DNA from: Aldrovandia affinis
Lineage: Eukaryota > Chordata > Actinopteri > Notacanthiformes > Halosauridae
Assembly: GCA_029706075.1 (NCBI GenBank)
Contig: JAINUG010000130.1
Coordinates: forward strand, 848,383 to 912,382
Length of the DNA stretch: 64,000 nt
Direction: 5' to 3'
Part shown: positions 25,531 through 40,850 of the stretch, piece after piece
Layout of the letters: every line of letters starts with the position of its first letter
How positions within the stretch are numbered: the stretch's first letter is position 1
The notes under the pieces: generated by a model
Database searches by the model: none
What the model was told of the DNA's origin: nothing
What the model saw: only the letters and a program-made list of their open reading frames with translations
Translations under genes and position numbers: made by a program

Positions 25531-25807
25531 TTTTATTTGTATTTAAAAATATTTGTTTCTGATTTTTATCACATTTTTCTCCCAATTTGGTAGCCAATTA
25601 GACCCGCTATTTCTATGCCAATCCCCCCCCTAGTAATGTGATTTTGCTGCCGTAACCCGGTACTACAGGGCCACTCTTATGTGCAGAGAACGTCATGTCG
25701 GCTTCCCTCCTCCCTCCCTGGGGCAGACAGCCAATCACCGCCCCTGGTGGCGGTCTCCGTGGCCAGTGTCGAACGTTGTAACCACTGGGCCACGCGGGAG
25801 GCCCGAT
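25531..25807 (-). repeat. SINE (family C) flanked by an 11-bp target-site duplication
   Basis: On the minus strand: head GGGCCTCCCGCGTGGCCCAG then TGGTTACAACGTTCGACACT, GC-rich body with GGCGGTGATTGGCTGTCTGC, end TAATTGGCTACCAAATTGGG AGAAAAA and an A-rich tail. GATTGATTATT occurs at both 25520-25530 and 25808-25818. The 3' end wording is shared with 55750-56133. Confidence 0.82.
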
Positions 25808-26629
25808 GATTGATTATTGAACTCCTGGAAATTGCTGTAGTAGATTATGCATACAAGGGGCCGATTAATTTGTTTTTCAATTATATACGTTAAGTGTATG
25901 GATGTTCAAGGAAAGTGTAGAAAATTATAATTAGATGACATTACATTCTAGACTAAAATGTGGATTCCAACATACATAAAAAATAGCTTAAATGAAAAAG
26001 TAAGAAGAAGTAAAAATCCTGTAATTACTGTAAATGCTAATGAGCTAAGATAATAATTTCCATAAACTTTAGGACTGCTCAAGATTAAGAACTGAGGTGA
26101 AGTATCTAATCTTCCATTTACCATTAACTCTACTGTGTTTCCTTAAGCAAAACAAATGATGTTAGTGTTTTCGATGATACCTGCATATAGTGTACAAAGG
26201 AGGATTTAATAGGTGTATCAATTAGAACAGTAAACAGTTCAATAAAATTAACAGGCAATGCAATTAATTGGGTATACTAATGTTTTTTGTGAGGCCCAAC
26301 ACACTGATAACCAACTGATCTGGTTCATCGTGTTATTTTAATCGGTATTATAAAAATTAAAAAAACAGTAAGATATTAACATTGGTACTTTCATCAGCTA
26401 GGTACTCAGAGGTACTAGACTGGATGCCAAGATGATGGAGATTGATATAGTAAAATTATTTCATTCCACAAGCCGTTCCAAATACATGTCTGTAAATAGC
26501 AAAAATCCACAAACTCATATGCTTTCATAAAGATTACATTTGTGTCTCATTAATTGATTTTTAATTTGTTATTCCTAATTAATCTTATCACAATTATTAC
26601 CTGCCATTTAGACCTCAGTTTTGTTACTA

Positions 26630-26735
26630 GAACAGTTTAGACCTTGCTCGAGTGAAACAGTGCCCTTCCTGAGATTCAAAGCCACAACTTCAATTTTAAT
26701 GCCCTAGCCATTATTCCACACTCCCACTGAAGCAT
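26630..26735 (-). repeat. Degraded SINE fragment (candidate)
   Basis: Plus strand reads ACCTTGCTCGAGTGAAACAG, TTCAAAGCCACAACTTCAAT and GCCCTAGCCATTATTCCACA, equivalent in order to the inverted body, B-box and A-box regions of family A. Strongly diverged. Confidence 0.5.
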
Positions 26736-27962
26736 TAATGATTAATGATTGCTATACATATTTTCAGCAAAAATAATTATTATGTCCACACGTTCTGAAA
26801 TGTCTGCATTCTCTTACTGAAGTGATCAGAATTCTCGGAAGGTTTCATTTGTTTTTGTTAAGCTCAACAAATATGGTAGATGCTTGAACCCATCTATCCA
26901 AGTTATTTTTTCCCCTCTCTCTGAAATCAATGTCATTAGACTGTCCTTGCAGCACTTTGATTTAGTTTCAAACAAAGAGGGCAAACATACTTTAGATTGG
27001 AAATGAACATCATGTATATCTTGCGCTTGGGTGCTGTCTGGACTGCTCTAATAGATTTGTTTACATGCACCACATTATCGATTTCTGTAATATTTGTTTT
27101 TTGTTCAGGGTCTCATTTTTACAGTAAAGTAGATGGCGAGTCACATTGTGGAACTGTAGCTATGATCATTCATGACAGTACAGACAACCGAGGCAGAGTA
27201 CATGCATTAATGGTTATCTTAAAATGTAGCATTTTGAATGTTTTTGAAAGCAATACACTGTTATCATGACCATAATCCCCTGACTAATGGAAGGCCTTCA
27301 GATTACTGCAGATTATGGCAACATAACTAAAATACTGTGACGTTAAACTGAACGAATGTACTCCCAAATCCAGTTAACACACTATACAAGAGTTTTACAG
27401 AAGTGAACCAAAGAAGACCCTCCTACATTGCTGTTGAAGATAAAATACAGTTTCAGATATATCTTGTAATTTCATTTTTCATTATTAAACTGAAAATTGA
27501 TCCCAAACTCCTCTGACCAGAGACTGCACACGGTCCTAATCTTTGCCTCGGGGAAATCACATGCCATCATTTGTGATCAACAGACCAGACCATTTTACTT
27601 GTACATGCAGCAATAGCAAGGTTTTCTTTGGTGATCTGTGAATGGCTGTGCTGTCGGCTTGGTGACAGGGAGAGGCAGCAGGCTATAGGTACCGCCTACA
27701 GAGCTTGCCGCTTGCCAGTGTCAGCATGATTGTGATAGGGGTCGGACAACCACACCTGCCTGTACTAATCCAGAAGATACACCACAGAGTGGTGAAAGAA
27801 AAACTGCATAAAGGTGGTGTCGAACTGCTATTCTGGATAAATGGAAAGAAATTCGAGATTTTACTTTATTCATGACTCAGTCATGTAAATGTCATTTGTA
27901 AATGAATAAGAACCCTCCAATTAATGATCAGGGTAGTGAATAAACAAATGGAATTGCAAATG

Positions 27963-28480
27963 GAGTCACTTAATAGGGTGTTGGGCAATCACGTGTGGCC
28001 TGTGTGACCTATTTGTGAAGTAACACAGAGTCAACCAGGGTCTGGAATTCTGTAGGAGGGATATAACGTGGAAAAGTGGAAAACACCGTCTACGGCAGCA
28101 TTCCAGAATATCCCATAAATATTCAATCGGGTTCAGATCCGCTGACTGAGAAGGCCATGACATATGGATAACATCAGTGTCATGCTCCTCAAACCACTGG
28201 GTGACTACTTGTGCTCTGTGGACGGGGGTATTGTCATCTTGAAAGACTACCCTCTCAGCAGTAAAGAAGTGCTTTCACACAGGGGGGAATATCGCCACTC
28301 AGTACCATTAAGTAATGATTGACATCGACCTTGCTTTGCAGGATCTGAGTGCACCCAAACCACGGCAGGAAAATGTGCCCCGCACCATTACGGAACAACC
28401 AGGACCCTCCACTGTTGGAACACTGTGTTTTTCACCACTACCTGTAGTTATCCTCTGACTAGACTATTTAACACATTGGT
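27963..28480 (-). mobile_element. Tc1/mariner-like transposase relic
   Basis: Minus-strand translation, in pieces, gives FQDDNTPVHRAQVVTQWFEE, WPSQSADLNPIEYLWDILE, IPPTEFQTLVDSV and CPTPY. FQDDN carries the second catalytic Asp and DLNPIE the final catalytic residue of Tc1-type DDE transposases. Frame changes and lack of the N-terminal half show a dead fragment. It sits about 100 nt downstream of glra1 exon 8. Confidence 0.8.
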
Positions 28481-28506
28481 TAAATCCTACCAGGAAGTGA
28501 GTTTCA

Positions 28507-28743
<237 letters not shown>

Positions 28744-29889
28744 TCACCACTTCAAAAACTCTACCCAAGGCAAGGCTCTCCACCAAAAGCAATGGGAGGT
28801 ATAAAAAGACAAGACACACTACCCACCTTTTTAGAAAAAGGGAGATGGAGAAATTCCATATTATACCTTTCACTGTTGCTGTGATATGCCGTTTCTCCCA
28901 TACATACCCCCATCTCATCATTGTATATTGTATTTTGAAGTGTTTTCTCACGATCGCCCTGGCCTCATTTAAAAAAAACGAAAAAAACATGTGTGCTTAT
29001 ATTTATAATGTGAATTTACAGTGCCATCAACAATGATTGTTTTAATGACCTATAATGCGAGTACTAATAATTTATGAAGCATTCATAAATGCACAATAAT
29101 CTCATCATTTAACTAAGGAAGATGTCATATTACATGACATTAAGACCAACAGTAATACCTCCTTACATTTTTTGCTGACTTTTTCAGTGATTGAGGATTA
29201 GTTAACATAGTATTGGATCGCAATATCCCTTGCTAAGTATATTGTTAGGGTGTAGATGCTGACTTGGACCCAAATGCAGACTCCGGAACAGAACTTGGTT
29301 TGCACTCCACACAGGAGGCGTTTAATAGCTGAGTGTAACAAAATCTGCATTGCTCTTGTGTTTATTGGCATAATTTATTCCTTTAAGCTTGTCCTGTGTA
29401 ATGCAATGTAAAATATGTCCATTCAGAATTTAAATTCTGAATATTTGGTAAAAGGGAAAATGGCTGGACATTCATTGTTGTGCTAGAGATGTCTTCCACA
29501 CTACATCAACAGATGTGTTGCCATGTTTTTCTGTATTTATGCAATATTATCATGATTATTTTAAAAACAACTGCCAAATTAGTTAATTATTCAACAGGAC
29601 CTAGAATTGCAGGCTTATGCCACAAGAATAACATACTATTACCTCACTAATTCCATCCATCTAATACCGCAACCTCCAGTAATCAGAAATAACCAGAAAA
29701 AGCAAGAAAGACTAAATGAATGGATTTATGAAACCTGTAATTCTTGCAAATCAGCTATGCAAACACGCAAAGTCAATAGGTTTAGAATTCTAAATAACTA
29801 ATAATGTCTAGTAATGACTAACATCTAACATAATATTAATGGAATAACCAAACTCTTCTATTCCAAACATCTGAATAAATAAATAAAAT

Positions 29890-30040
29890 ATGCCATTTAG
29901 CAGATGCTTTTATCCAAAGCGACTTACAGTAGTGAATGCATACTTTTTTCAGTATACAGTATGTGATCCCAGTGGGAATTGAACCCACAACCTAAGCGTT
30001 GCCAATGCCATGCTCTACCTACTGAGCCACACAGAACCAC
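29890..30040 (-). repeat. tRNA-derived SINE (family B)
   Basis: Minus strand: TGTGGCTCAGTAGGTAGAGC (A box), GGGTTCAATTCCCACTGGGA (B box), AGTATGCATTCACTACTG-like body, TAAGTCGCTTTGGATAAAAG and CATCTGCTAAATGGCA. Best preserved member of this family in the window. Confidence 0.88.
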
Positions 30041-31986
30041 AATGTTGGCTTATTTAAGCAAGAATTCTTGAAAATTCCTACTAATAAGAGAATATTCGAC
30101 GGCATACAAATAAATTCAATGTTTCCAAGTAGTTGAGGCCATGATTTTTAATTGAAACAAATATTACTCGTAACATTTATTACACGACATTATGAATTTG
30201 TCTTTATCTAAGACAAAATATTTGTGTGAGGACAAAAACTAATCTCGATGAGTCCTTACTGAAAGTTAAGAATGAAGCAAAACATGTTTGAATCTGAGCC
30301 TTCGTGTTCAGCCAAAGCATGACAATGATAAAGAATTTCAAGAACCAATGCAGTTTGTCATAACTTTGTCTTTTTCTTTGTATAGTGTAAGTTGCGACAG
30401 AACTAATACTGTACTGCACAAAAGGAATATTTGTCATTTTTTGTCACTTTTGTCATTAAAAAGCATTCAGGCACAGTGAGACACAGAGATAGCAGTTTGT
30501 CTGCCTGGAACTGAGCTTGGCTGAAGCTCACTTCATTTGACAGGCCAGTGACCACCATGGCCACGGAATAAAGTTTAGGTGGCATTGCACAAAACACGGT
30601 TCAGAAGACATTGTTTAAATGACGCAAATCGCTAGCCTGAGACAACAGCAGAGAGAGGGCCAGTCCGCCATCTCATCACCAGCATTTATTTCCCAATGTA
30701 CTGGTAGATGACCAAGAAGCAACGGTAAGACAAAGATGCATGTAATTTGATGTACCAGATTTGTACTCTGGAATCCATTTTATTTATAAGAAGCGCTCTG
30801 ACCGATGCAGGGAAATGGTTTAATGCTGGACTTCTCTCTCTCTCTCTCTTTGACCCCAATGCAAGGCCTCTTAGCCCCAGAGAGCAGTGTGGGTGCACCT
30901 TATCTCAGCTGTAGTCTGTGAACATTACTCTGACAGCTGAACTGCACAGGAATCACGGTTCATTTGCTCTTTTTTAAGAGCACGCATTATCACCCCCGAT
31001 TTCAACAAATAAAAGGCAGGAAACGTTTTCTGTGACGCAATCAGAGACAGGCACGCAGCTTCTCCTCATAATCTCATAATTTTTTCCTTTTTTACATTTT
31101 TTTTTAAAAGATACATGGTTCCGGTGTCCCACTTGGCATTGGAGCAGCACATCTTTTCCATTTTTGTATAAAATTGACTGTATGACACAGCCTTATACGA
31201 TCTGACCACCACTGCTGCGATGATAAAAATCTCACTGGTACATTATTTGGATGCAGTTAATTTTAGATATATGATAACTTCCCAATTAGAGTTCAGTGAC
31301 AATGCCTGAAAAGCTACAACTTGCAAATGTAGAATAGAACTTTCATAAACTTCACTGGCCTTTTACATGAATAAGTCATGTACTTGGCAGTGACAACAAA
31401 GATTAAACCTCCTCTGGTACAGAAAAACAACATTTGTTAAAGTATGCTGTATATGTTTCATATTCATAAAATTTGTTCAATTTTATTTGGTACTAAACCT
31501 AAATATCCCACTGTCTGTATATCACGAAGGCTGTGTAAGTCACTGTGGATAAGGGTGTCCAAAACTTGAATTAAAATAAAATTAAATAAAATTAAAAATG
31601 AAATAACAATGTGACTGTCACATGCCACATGACAAACCCTGAACGGGAACAGAGCAGACTGGAGTCTGGAGTCAGACATGGAGTGGAGTTTGTCGGTCTA
31701 CTGACCAGATATATATATATTTTTTTTCCCCCCAGACATGGGGAAGAGACAGTGGGAGTAGCAGGTTAACATATAACAAAGACAAGACTGACTAATTCCC
31801 CACTCGCCCCACCTGCTCTTAAATAGGCTTAGTCTCTGCCCGGCTCAGGTGGGACTCGTGAGGCAATCACCCAATCACAATCACTCAACTCACATTCTCA
31901 CACAGACACCCAATCAGCCAATTGACTTCCATATCAATTGACTGATTGACACCAATTAAATAATTAAATAATAATTAAACCAATTA

Positions 31987-35534
<3,548 letters not shown>

Positions 35535-36088
35535 TTACGCACATCATTCACGATGCTGTGAAAAATGAAAGTATCATTTGGGCAGGGAAAACTTTCACAA
35601 GCTGTGAAACAATTGCATTTTCTTCCGCGAATGTATTCTGCAGTATTCTTTCGATCTGTCACAGCATCGTGACTCGGGGCACGAGAGAGCCCGAATTAAG
35701 CTTTTTTCTCTGCAGATCCAGCCGCTCCACGAGCTGCCGTGTGAGATCTGAAAGCCGGCTCGCTCTCTGATCACGGAGCAGCTCGTCGCTGAGGAGCCTT
35801 CCGGCCTCGCCGGCCACAGGGATGGCGCGAGGGCCGGCCGAGAACCGCGACTTCGATGACAGCGAAAATTAAACGTAAAAAATGTGTGACTGTAAAGGAG
35901 GTGGAGGGGGGGGAAGAGGCGACGGGGGCTGGCTGGAGCGGGGGCCCTGGATTGACGGATGCATCTGCTCGAAGGCGCACTTATATGATTACCCTCTTCA
36001 TCATCTCATTCCGCGCCAGCTCCACATCCATCTCATTGCCACAAAATAAATATGCTCCTTCCAGCTTTAAGGATAATGGAATACTCAC

Positions 36089-36171
36089 AACTCTCCAGCT
36101 GCATGATGCAGGTCTGCACGTCCATAGGGAAATTCTTCAGGTCCATAGGGCAGGCAAGAATCAATGTTATT
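36089..36171 (-). CDS. glra1: glra1 exon 5: Cys loop
   Basis: 83 nt, acceptor actcag, donor gtgagt. Completes the Arg codon, then encodes [20 protein letters not shown] and CIMQLES. The two cysteines 14 residues apart are the signature Cys loop of pentameric ligand-gated channels. Length equals mammalian exon 5. Confidence 0.95.
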
Positions 36172-36945
36172 CTGAGTAAAAAAGCAAGTTTAGGAGTCGG
36201 TTACAGGTTAAAAGATTATGGGCGTATCAGAATCCAAACACAAGCCATTATTTTGCCGGTTACCGGGTGCAAATTCATATGCTGATTTTCTGAACGGAGT
36301 GCACTTATCGTACATTCCAAGTGTATTACGAGGCCACAGCTTTTTTTCCCCTCCGTGTCTCTTGAACAACAACGGGGAGACGTTACTTTGTGTTATGCTC
36401 TTTAAAAACCACGAGGGTATCATCGTATGCCCAGGCAAACGTTGGATTTTTCCAAAGTGCAAATTGGCATTGTCAGAAAATGATATTACTCGAGGTTTAT
36501 ATATTTATTTGGGTTTAGAAGCACTATGGGATATGTGAAAAAAAGGCATTGTGTTGTTCTTTTTAAACAGGTCACGGGGCACATTTTTAAGTGCACAGGT
36601 TGTTGTGCATGTCCTCACAGACAGTGGATTAAATTATTCAGAAAAAAAAATAAAACATTTGCTTTATCAGAAAAATACCCCTCACCTTTGGCCTTGTCAT
36701 TTCCTGAAAACCTTTGAAATATGAGGTTGTCAGGATAATATGAATGAATAATGAGAACATTGAGTGTTTTAATCTTTTGCCCTTGAAGTTAGGAAAAAAA
36801 TAGAATCCATTTTCACAATTAATATGACTGTAAATGGCACACATTCCATGCTTTCAGCTCTTCTCTCACATGCTCTCTGCGGATTTAAACAGGACCCCTG
36901 CAGAGGCTGCCAAAATGTAACACCTGGGCCAGTGCTGTGTGTTCT

Positions 36946-36981
36946 GTGCTCTGACCCAGTTGTTTCACTGGGTCAGAGCAC
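36946..36981. repeat. Perfect hairpin, 15-bp arms, 6-nt loop
   Basis: GTGCTCTGACCCAGT at 36946-36960 and ACTGGGTCAGAGCAC at 36967-36981 are exact reverse complements around TGTTTC. Confidence 0.85.
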
Positions 36982-37140
36982 GTGCAAACAAAAAAATTGG
37001 CCTGATGAGATTTAAGCAGGTTTTGTTTTTTATTACTAAATATTAATGCTACCTAGGCCTACCTACAACTACATTCTTTCAAGAGTAGACATGCCAACTT
37101 AGACAATATGGCGAACCAACCTACTCCGAAAAACAAACAA

Positions 37141-37350
37141 GCCAAAAAGAAGTAATAATAATAACATAATAATAATAATTGTTATTATCATTACTATTGT
37201 TATTATTACAATTATTATCAATATTTGTATTTTAAATAATACTATTTATGACTATTATTATTATTATTATTATTATTATTATGAATAGTAGTAGTAGTAA
37301 TAGTAGTAGTAGTAGTAGTAATAGTAGTAGAAGTAGTAGTATTGATTATA
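37141..37350. repeat. Compound (AAT)n/(ATT)n/(TAG)n microsatellite
   Basis: Imperfect AAT/ATT units, then a clean (ATT)n block at about 37253-37281, then (TAG)n with TAATAG interruptions. Confidence 0.85.
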
Positions 37351-38416
37351 ATATTAATAATAATTCACAATTAGCACTAAAAACATAAGCCATAAGTTGT
37401 TTACTAAATGCTACAGAGGAATGTATGACCACAATTGGCTGGCAAACACAAAACAATATGTACCATTCATCCCATTCATCCTGTGATTTTCCAAAACAAT
37501 TAATAATTATAACTAAACTTGGGATACATTTCACAACATTTAACATAAAACCTTAATAAAAAATGATTGGCTCAAATCTGAAATGAAGTTGGGGTTTAAT
37601 GAGAATGTCAATATTCAACATAAAAAGTGAAAATAAACATTTAAAGGCATTCATGAAGTGTGCACCTAAGGCACCAGGTCTTTCATAACATAAACAGTAG
37701 ATGGATTTTTAAAATGTGCTACAGAGAAGATGGGAGACAATTGTAATGGATGTCAAGTGTTGCACATTACAATATAGAATACTGTGGCTGGAACCACCTA
37801 TACCATAATTTACATTCAGCAACGGGCAAAAATTCCTTCCAGCATCCCAGGGAAAGATTTAAGTGTGCTGGTTCAATTTTACTTACACATATTGCTCTGA
37901 TAGCATTTCTCAGCCAGAGCAAGATAAAAGTGTTATTTATAAGCAATTTTCTATCAAATGGGATACTGTAGCTGGATGTACAAGGTCTGTGTGATGGTAT
38001 CAAATAAAAAAAACAGAAAAGGAACTGAATTTTCCTCTACTGTTTTTTCATCCCCTTTGGCTTCCAGAGTACACTCATTTCACAAAGCTCAGGTGGTCCA
38101 CATCAGAGGGGATATTGGGTTAGCGTGATATTGAGTGTGTGGTAGCTGCCAGGGATGGTGGCTACTTCGACATACATATCGTTGCACATGCGTTCTCTTT
38201 TTGAATAAAACATATTTAAGACACATCCTTAAGCCATGGCCAACAGTAATTTGAGAGCAACAAATCATTCCCAGTTCTTTTACACGTTCAAAGGTACGGT
38301 GCGTGTTGCTGGATCCTACTAGGATTTTTACTAGGGTTCTGTATTCATCCACCTCAACCTGACAGGTGTGATGCACCTGCTATTACAAGACAGATCTGCC
38401 GCCGGGGGGTGCCTCA

Positions 38417-38659
<243 letters not shown>

Positions 38660-39599
38660 TTAATGGCAGGCAATTACCCGAGAACCATGCACAACGTTGT
38701 CGAGGAACAGAGGAGTGCCTTCCATGACTTCACACCGACAACAACAACAAGATTAAGATGTGATGATACGTTCGGAATTGCATCGATTTCCCAGCAGATA
38801 ACAGCATTATGTTCAAGGTTAGAGTCACAGCTGCCATGAATTGAGCAAAACGTGTATCTAGGCTCACTGCGCGCTGCAGTGCCGTCGCATCAAAACATTC
38901 CTGGGGACAGAGAGTGACGCAATGTTTTTCACCATGCACAATAACTGAAACGAGTTCAAAACAGGTAGGGCATTCATTGGAACGTGGTCTGTAATTGTTC
39001 TCATTTGGCATGGTACCATGAACATTTCTTATGCAAAGTGATGCAAGAGGATCGTGTTCTCCATGTCATTTTAAATCAGTGTTAATTTTTTCTATTTTGC
39101 ATTAAAAACAAGTCAAAATATAGATGAAAGAAATCATTTTGAGGTTGAAATTAGCCAGTGCCAGTGCCAGCCACAAATTTGACCCAAATGTAGAGAGGAG
39201 AGGCAAGAAAGGAATAAATGGTGGCTTGTGCTATCTGAAAGGAGCCCTTTTAGTTAGATAATTGATTTATATTTTGTAAGATTATTTCTGAATGGCTTTC
39301 CAGCTGCATGTTGGTAATTTCGTATTTACTAGTTTACATTGGGAAACAAAATCATAATGAAAAACCTTTAGAATAATTTGATATATCCAATAATTATGAT
39401 TTTTTGAACGTACAGTAATATTGTACTTTATACCATATATGATCCATCTCCAGATGAAATGACTAGTCCAATTCAGCCTAATCTTCCTTAATACTGTATG
39501 GTGAGAAGAAAACATTCATTGCTTAAATTACATTTAACACAAATGCTCTACATTACCTATATTCTGTGTGTCCCTAAAGTTGTAAACAGGATATTCGTA

Positions 39600-39735
39600 G
39601 GTTTCACATTGCAGGTGTGACACTACTTGAGCAAGGTACTTAACCTGAATTGCTTTGGTTACATTTTCAACTCTACAAAATGGACAATAACATGAAAAAT
39701 TCAACCTGTTAGTTACCATGGATAACGGTGTATAC
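39600..39735 (+). repeat. Degraded family-A SINE body
   Basis: CACTACTTGAGCAAGGTACT and TAACCTGAATTGCTTTGGTT, ACATTTTCAACTCTAC match the family-A body; the end GTTACCATGGATAACGGTG is a decayed LINE-type tail. Confidence 0.7.
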
Positions 39736-40504
39736 TCAGAAAATAAATAATATAATGAAATTCTGCTTCTCAAAGTAGGCCAGCACCTGCATGGCTATGC
39801 TAAAATGGCACTCATAAGACTCATAAGACACTTAACACCCAACTATGCACTCAACACAAGTGTGGGTGGGTGCCACTCTATCTATTAGCAGAGGTCATTA
39901 AGCTGTCATAATGTGGCACAGACTTACAGATGAGTTGAATGAAAATGGAGCAGGTGACCTTTGCGATGGCAATTGGCCACATCATTACCTAGACCTTCTC
40001 TGGAGGTTATCCCGAGATGAGCTGTTTATCTCAAAATATACAGCAGTGAGAGACTCATTTACAAACTGTTGAGAGTAGCTTATTTTAGAATTACACAGTT
40101 ATGTGTTGCATGGTTGTAATTTGGAGTGTATGGTAATTTACGATCCACGGGACACTCTCAGCAATTTTTACAGCCATTACGACTCCCCAGTGTTATTGTG
40201 TCACATGTCATCGCGTATTTGCATGCATTCATGGAAATGCAGAAATTCAGTCTCATTTTTGCAACAAACGCATTAGCGGTGAAGGAAATCATATTGTGAT
40301 CCCAAATGCTGTTACAATGCAATAAATTACATGATGGAAATATTCCCAAATGCTGATGCACAAAAACTCAAGATCATAGACAAAAAGCCAGACCTTTATA
40401 CTGAGTAATATCTGACTAAAACCCCTACAAGGCTTATTAGGAATATGCTGTTTGTATTTTAATTGCCCAAAACCTTCTTGCCCTGGTCAACATCATCCAT
40501 TCTT

Positions 40505-40600
40505 CAACTGGCCTCTAGTGCCAGTGGGGCAAAGGGAGCACAGCTATTGTGCCCTTGAGCCATGCGCTCGACCTGAAGTGCTTTTGCAAATATGAATCTA
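40505..40600 (+). repeat. Degraded family-A SINE fragment (candidate)
   Basis: TATTGTGCCCTTGAGCCATG and CGCTCGACCTGAAGTGCTTT resemble the family-A body only. Confidence 0.5.
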
Positions 40601-40811
40601 TAGTACAGTGGACTCCTAATGCCTAGGTTTGGGTCAGACATGATATCATACACTAGTATGCACATTATAAGAATAAACACATGGGCTGGAGAGAATGAAA
40701 AAGAAGAACCCTTGATAGGTCTGTACGTACTGTAAAAATAATATTTTACATTTGAGATGCCATGGATTTAATGCACCAAATGTACACTAGATATTGTTTC
40801 AATTGAAAACA

Positions 40812-40813
40812 AT

Positions 40814-40845
<32 letters not shown>

Positions 40846-40850
40846 TACAG
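40812..40850. repeat. (TA)n(CA)n microsatellite
   Basis: TATATA run followed by CACACA units in glra1 intron 3. Confidence 0.85.
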
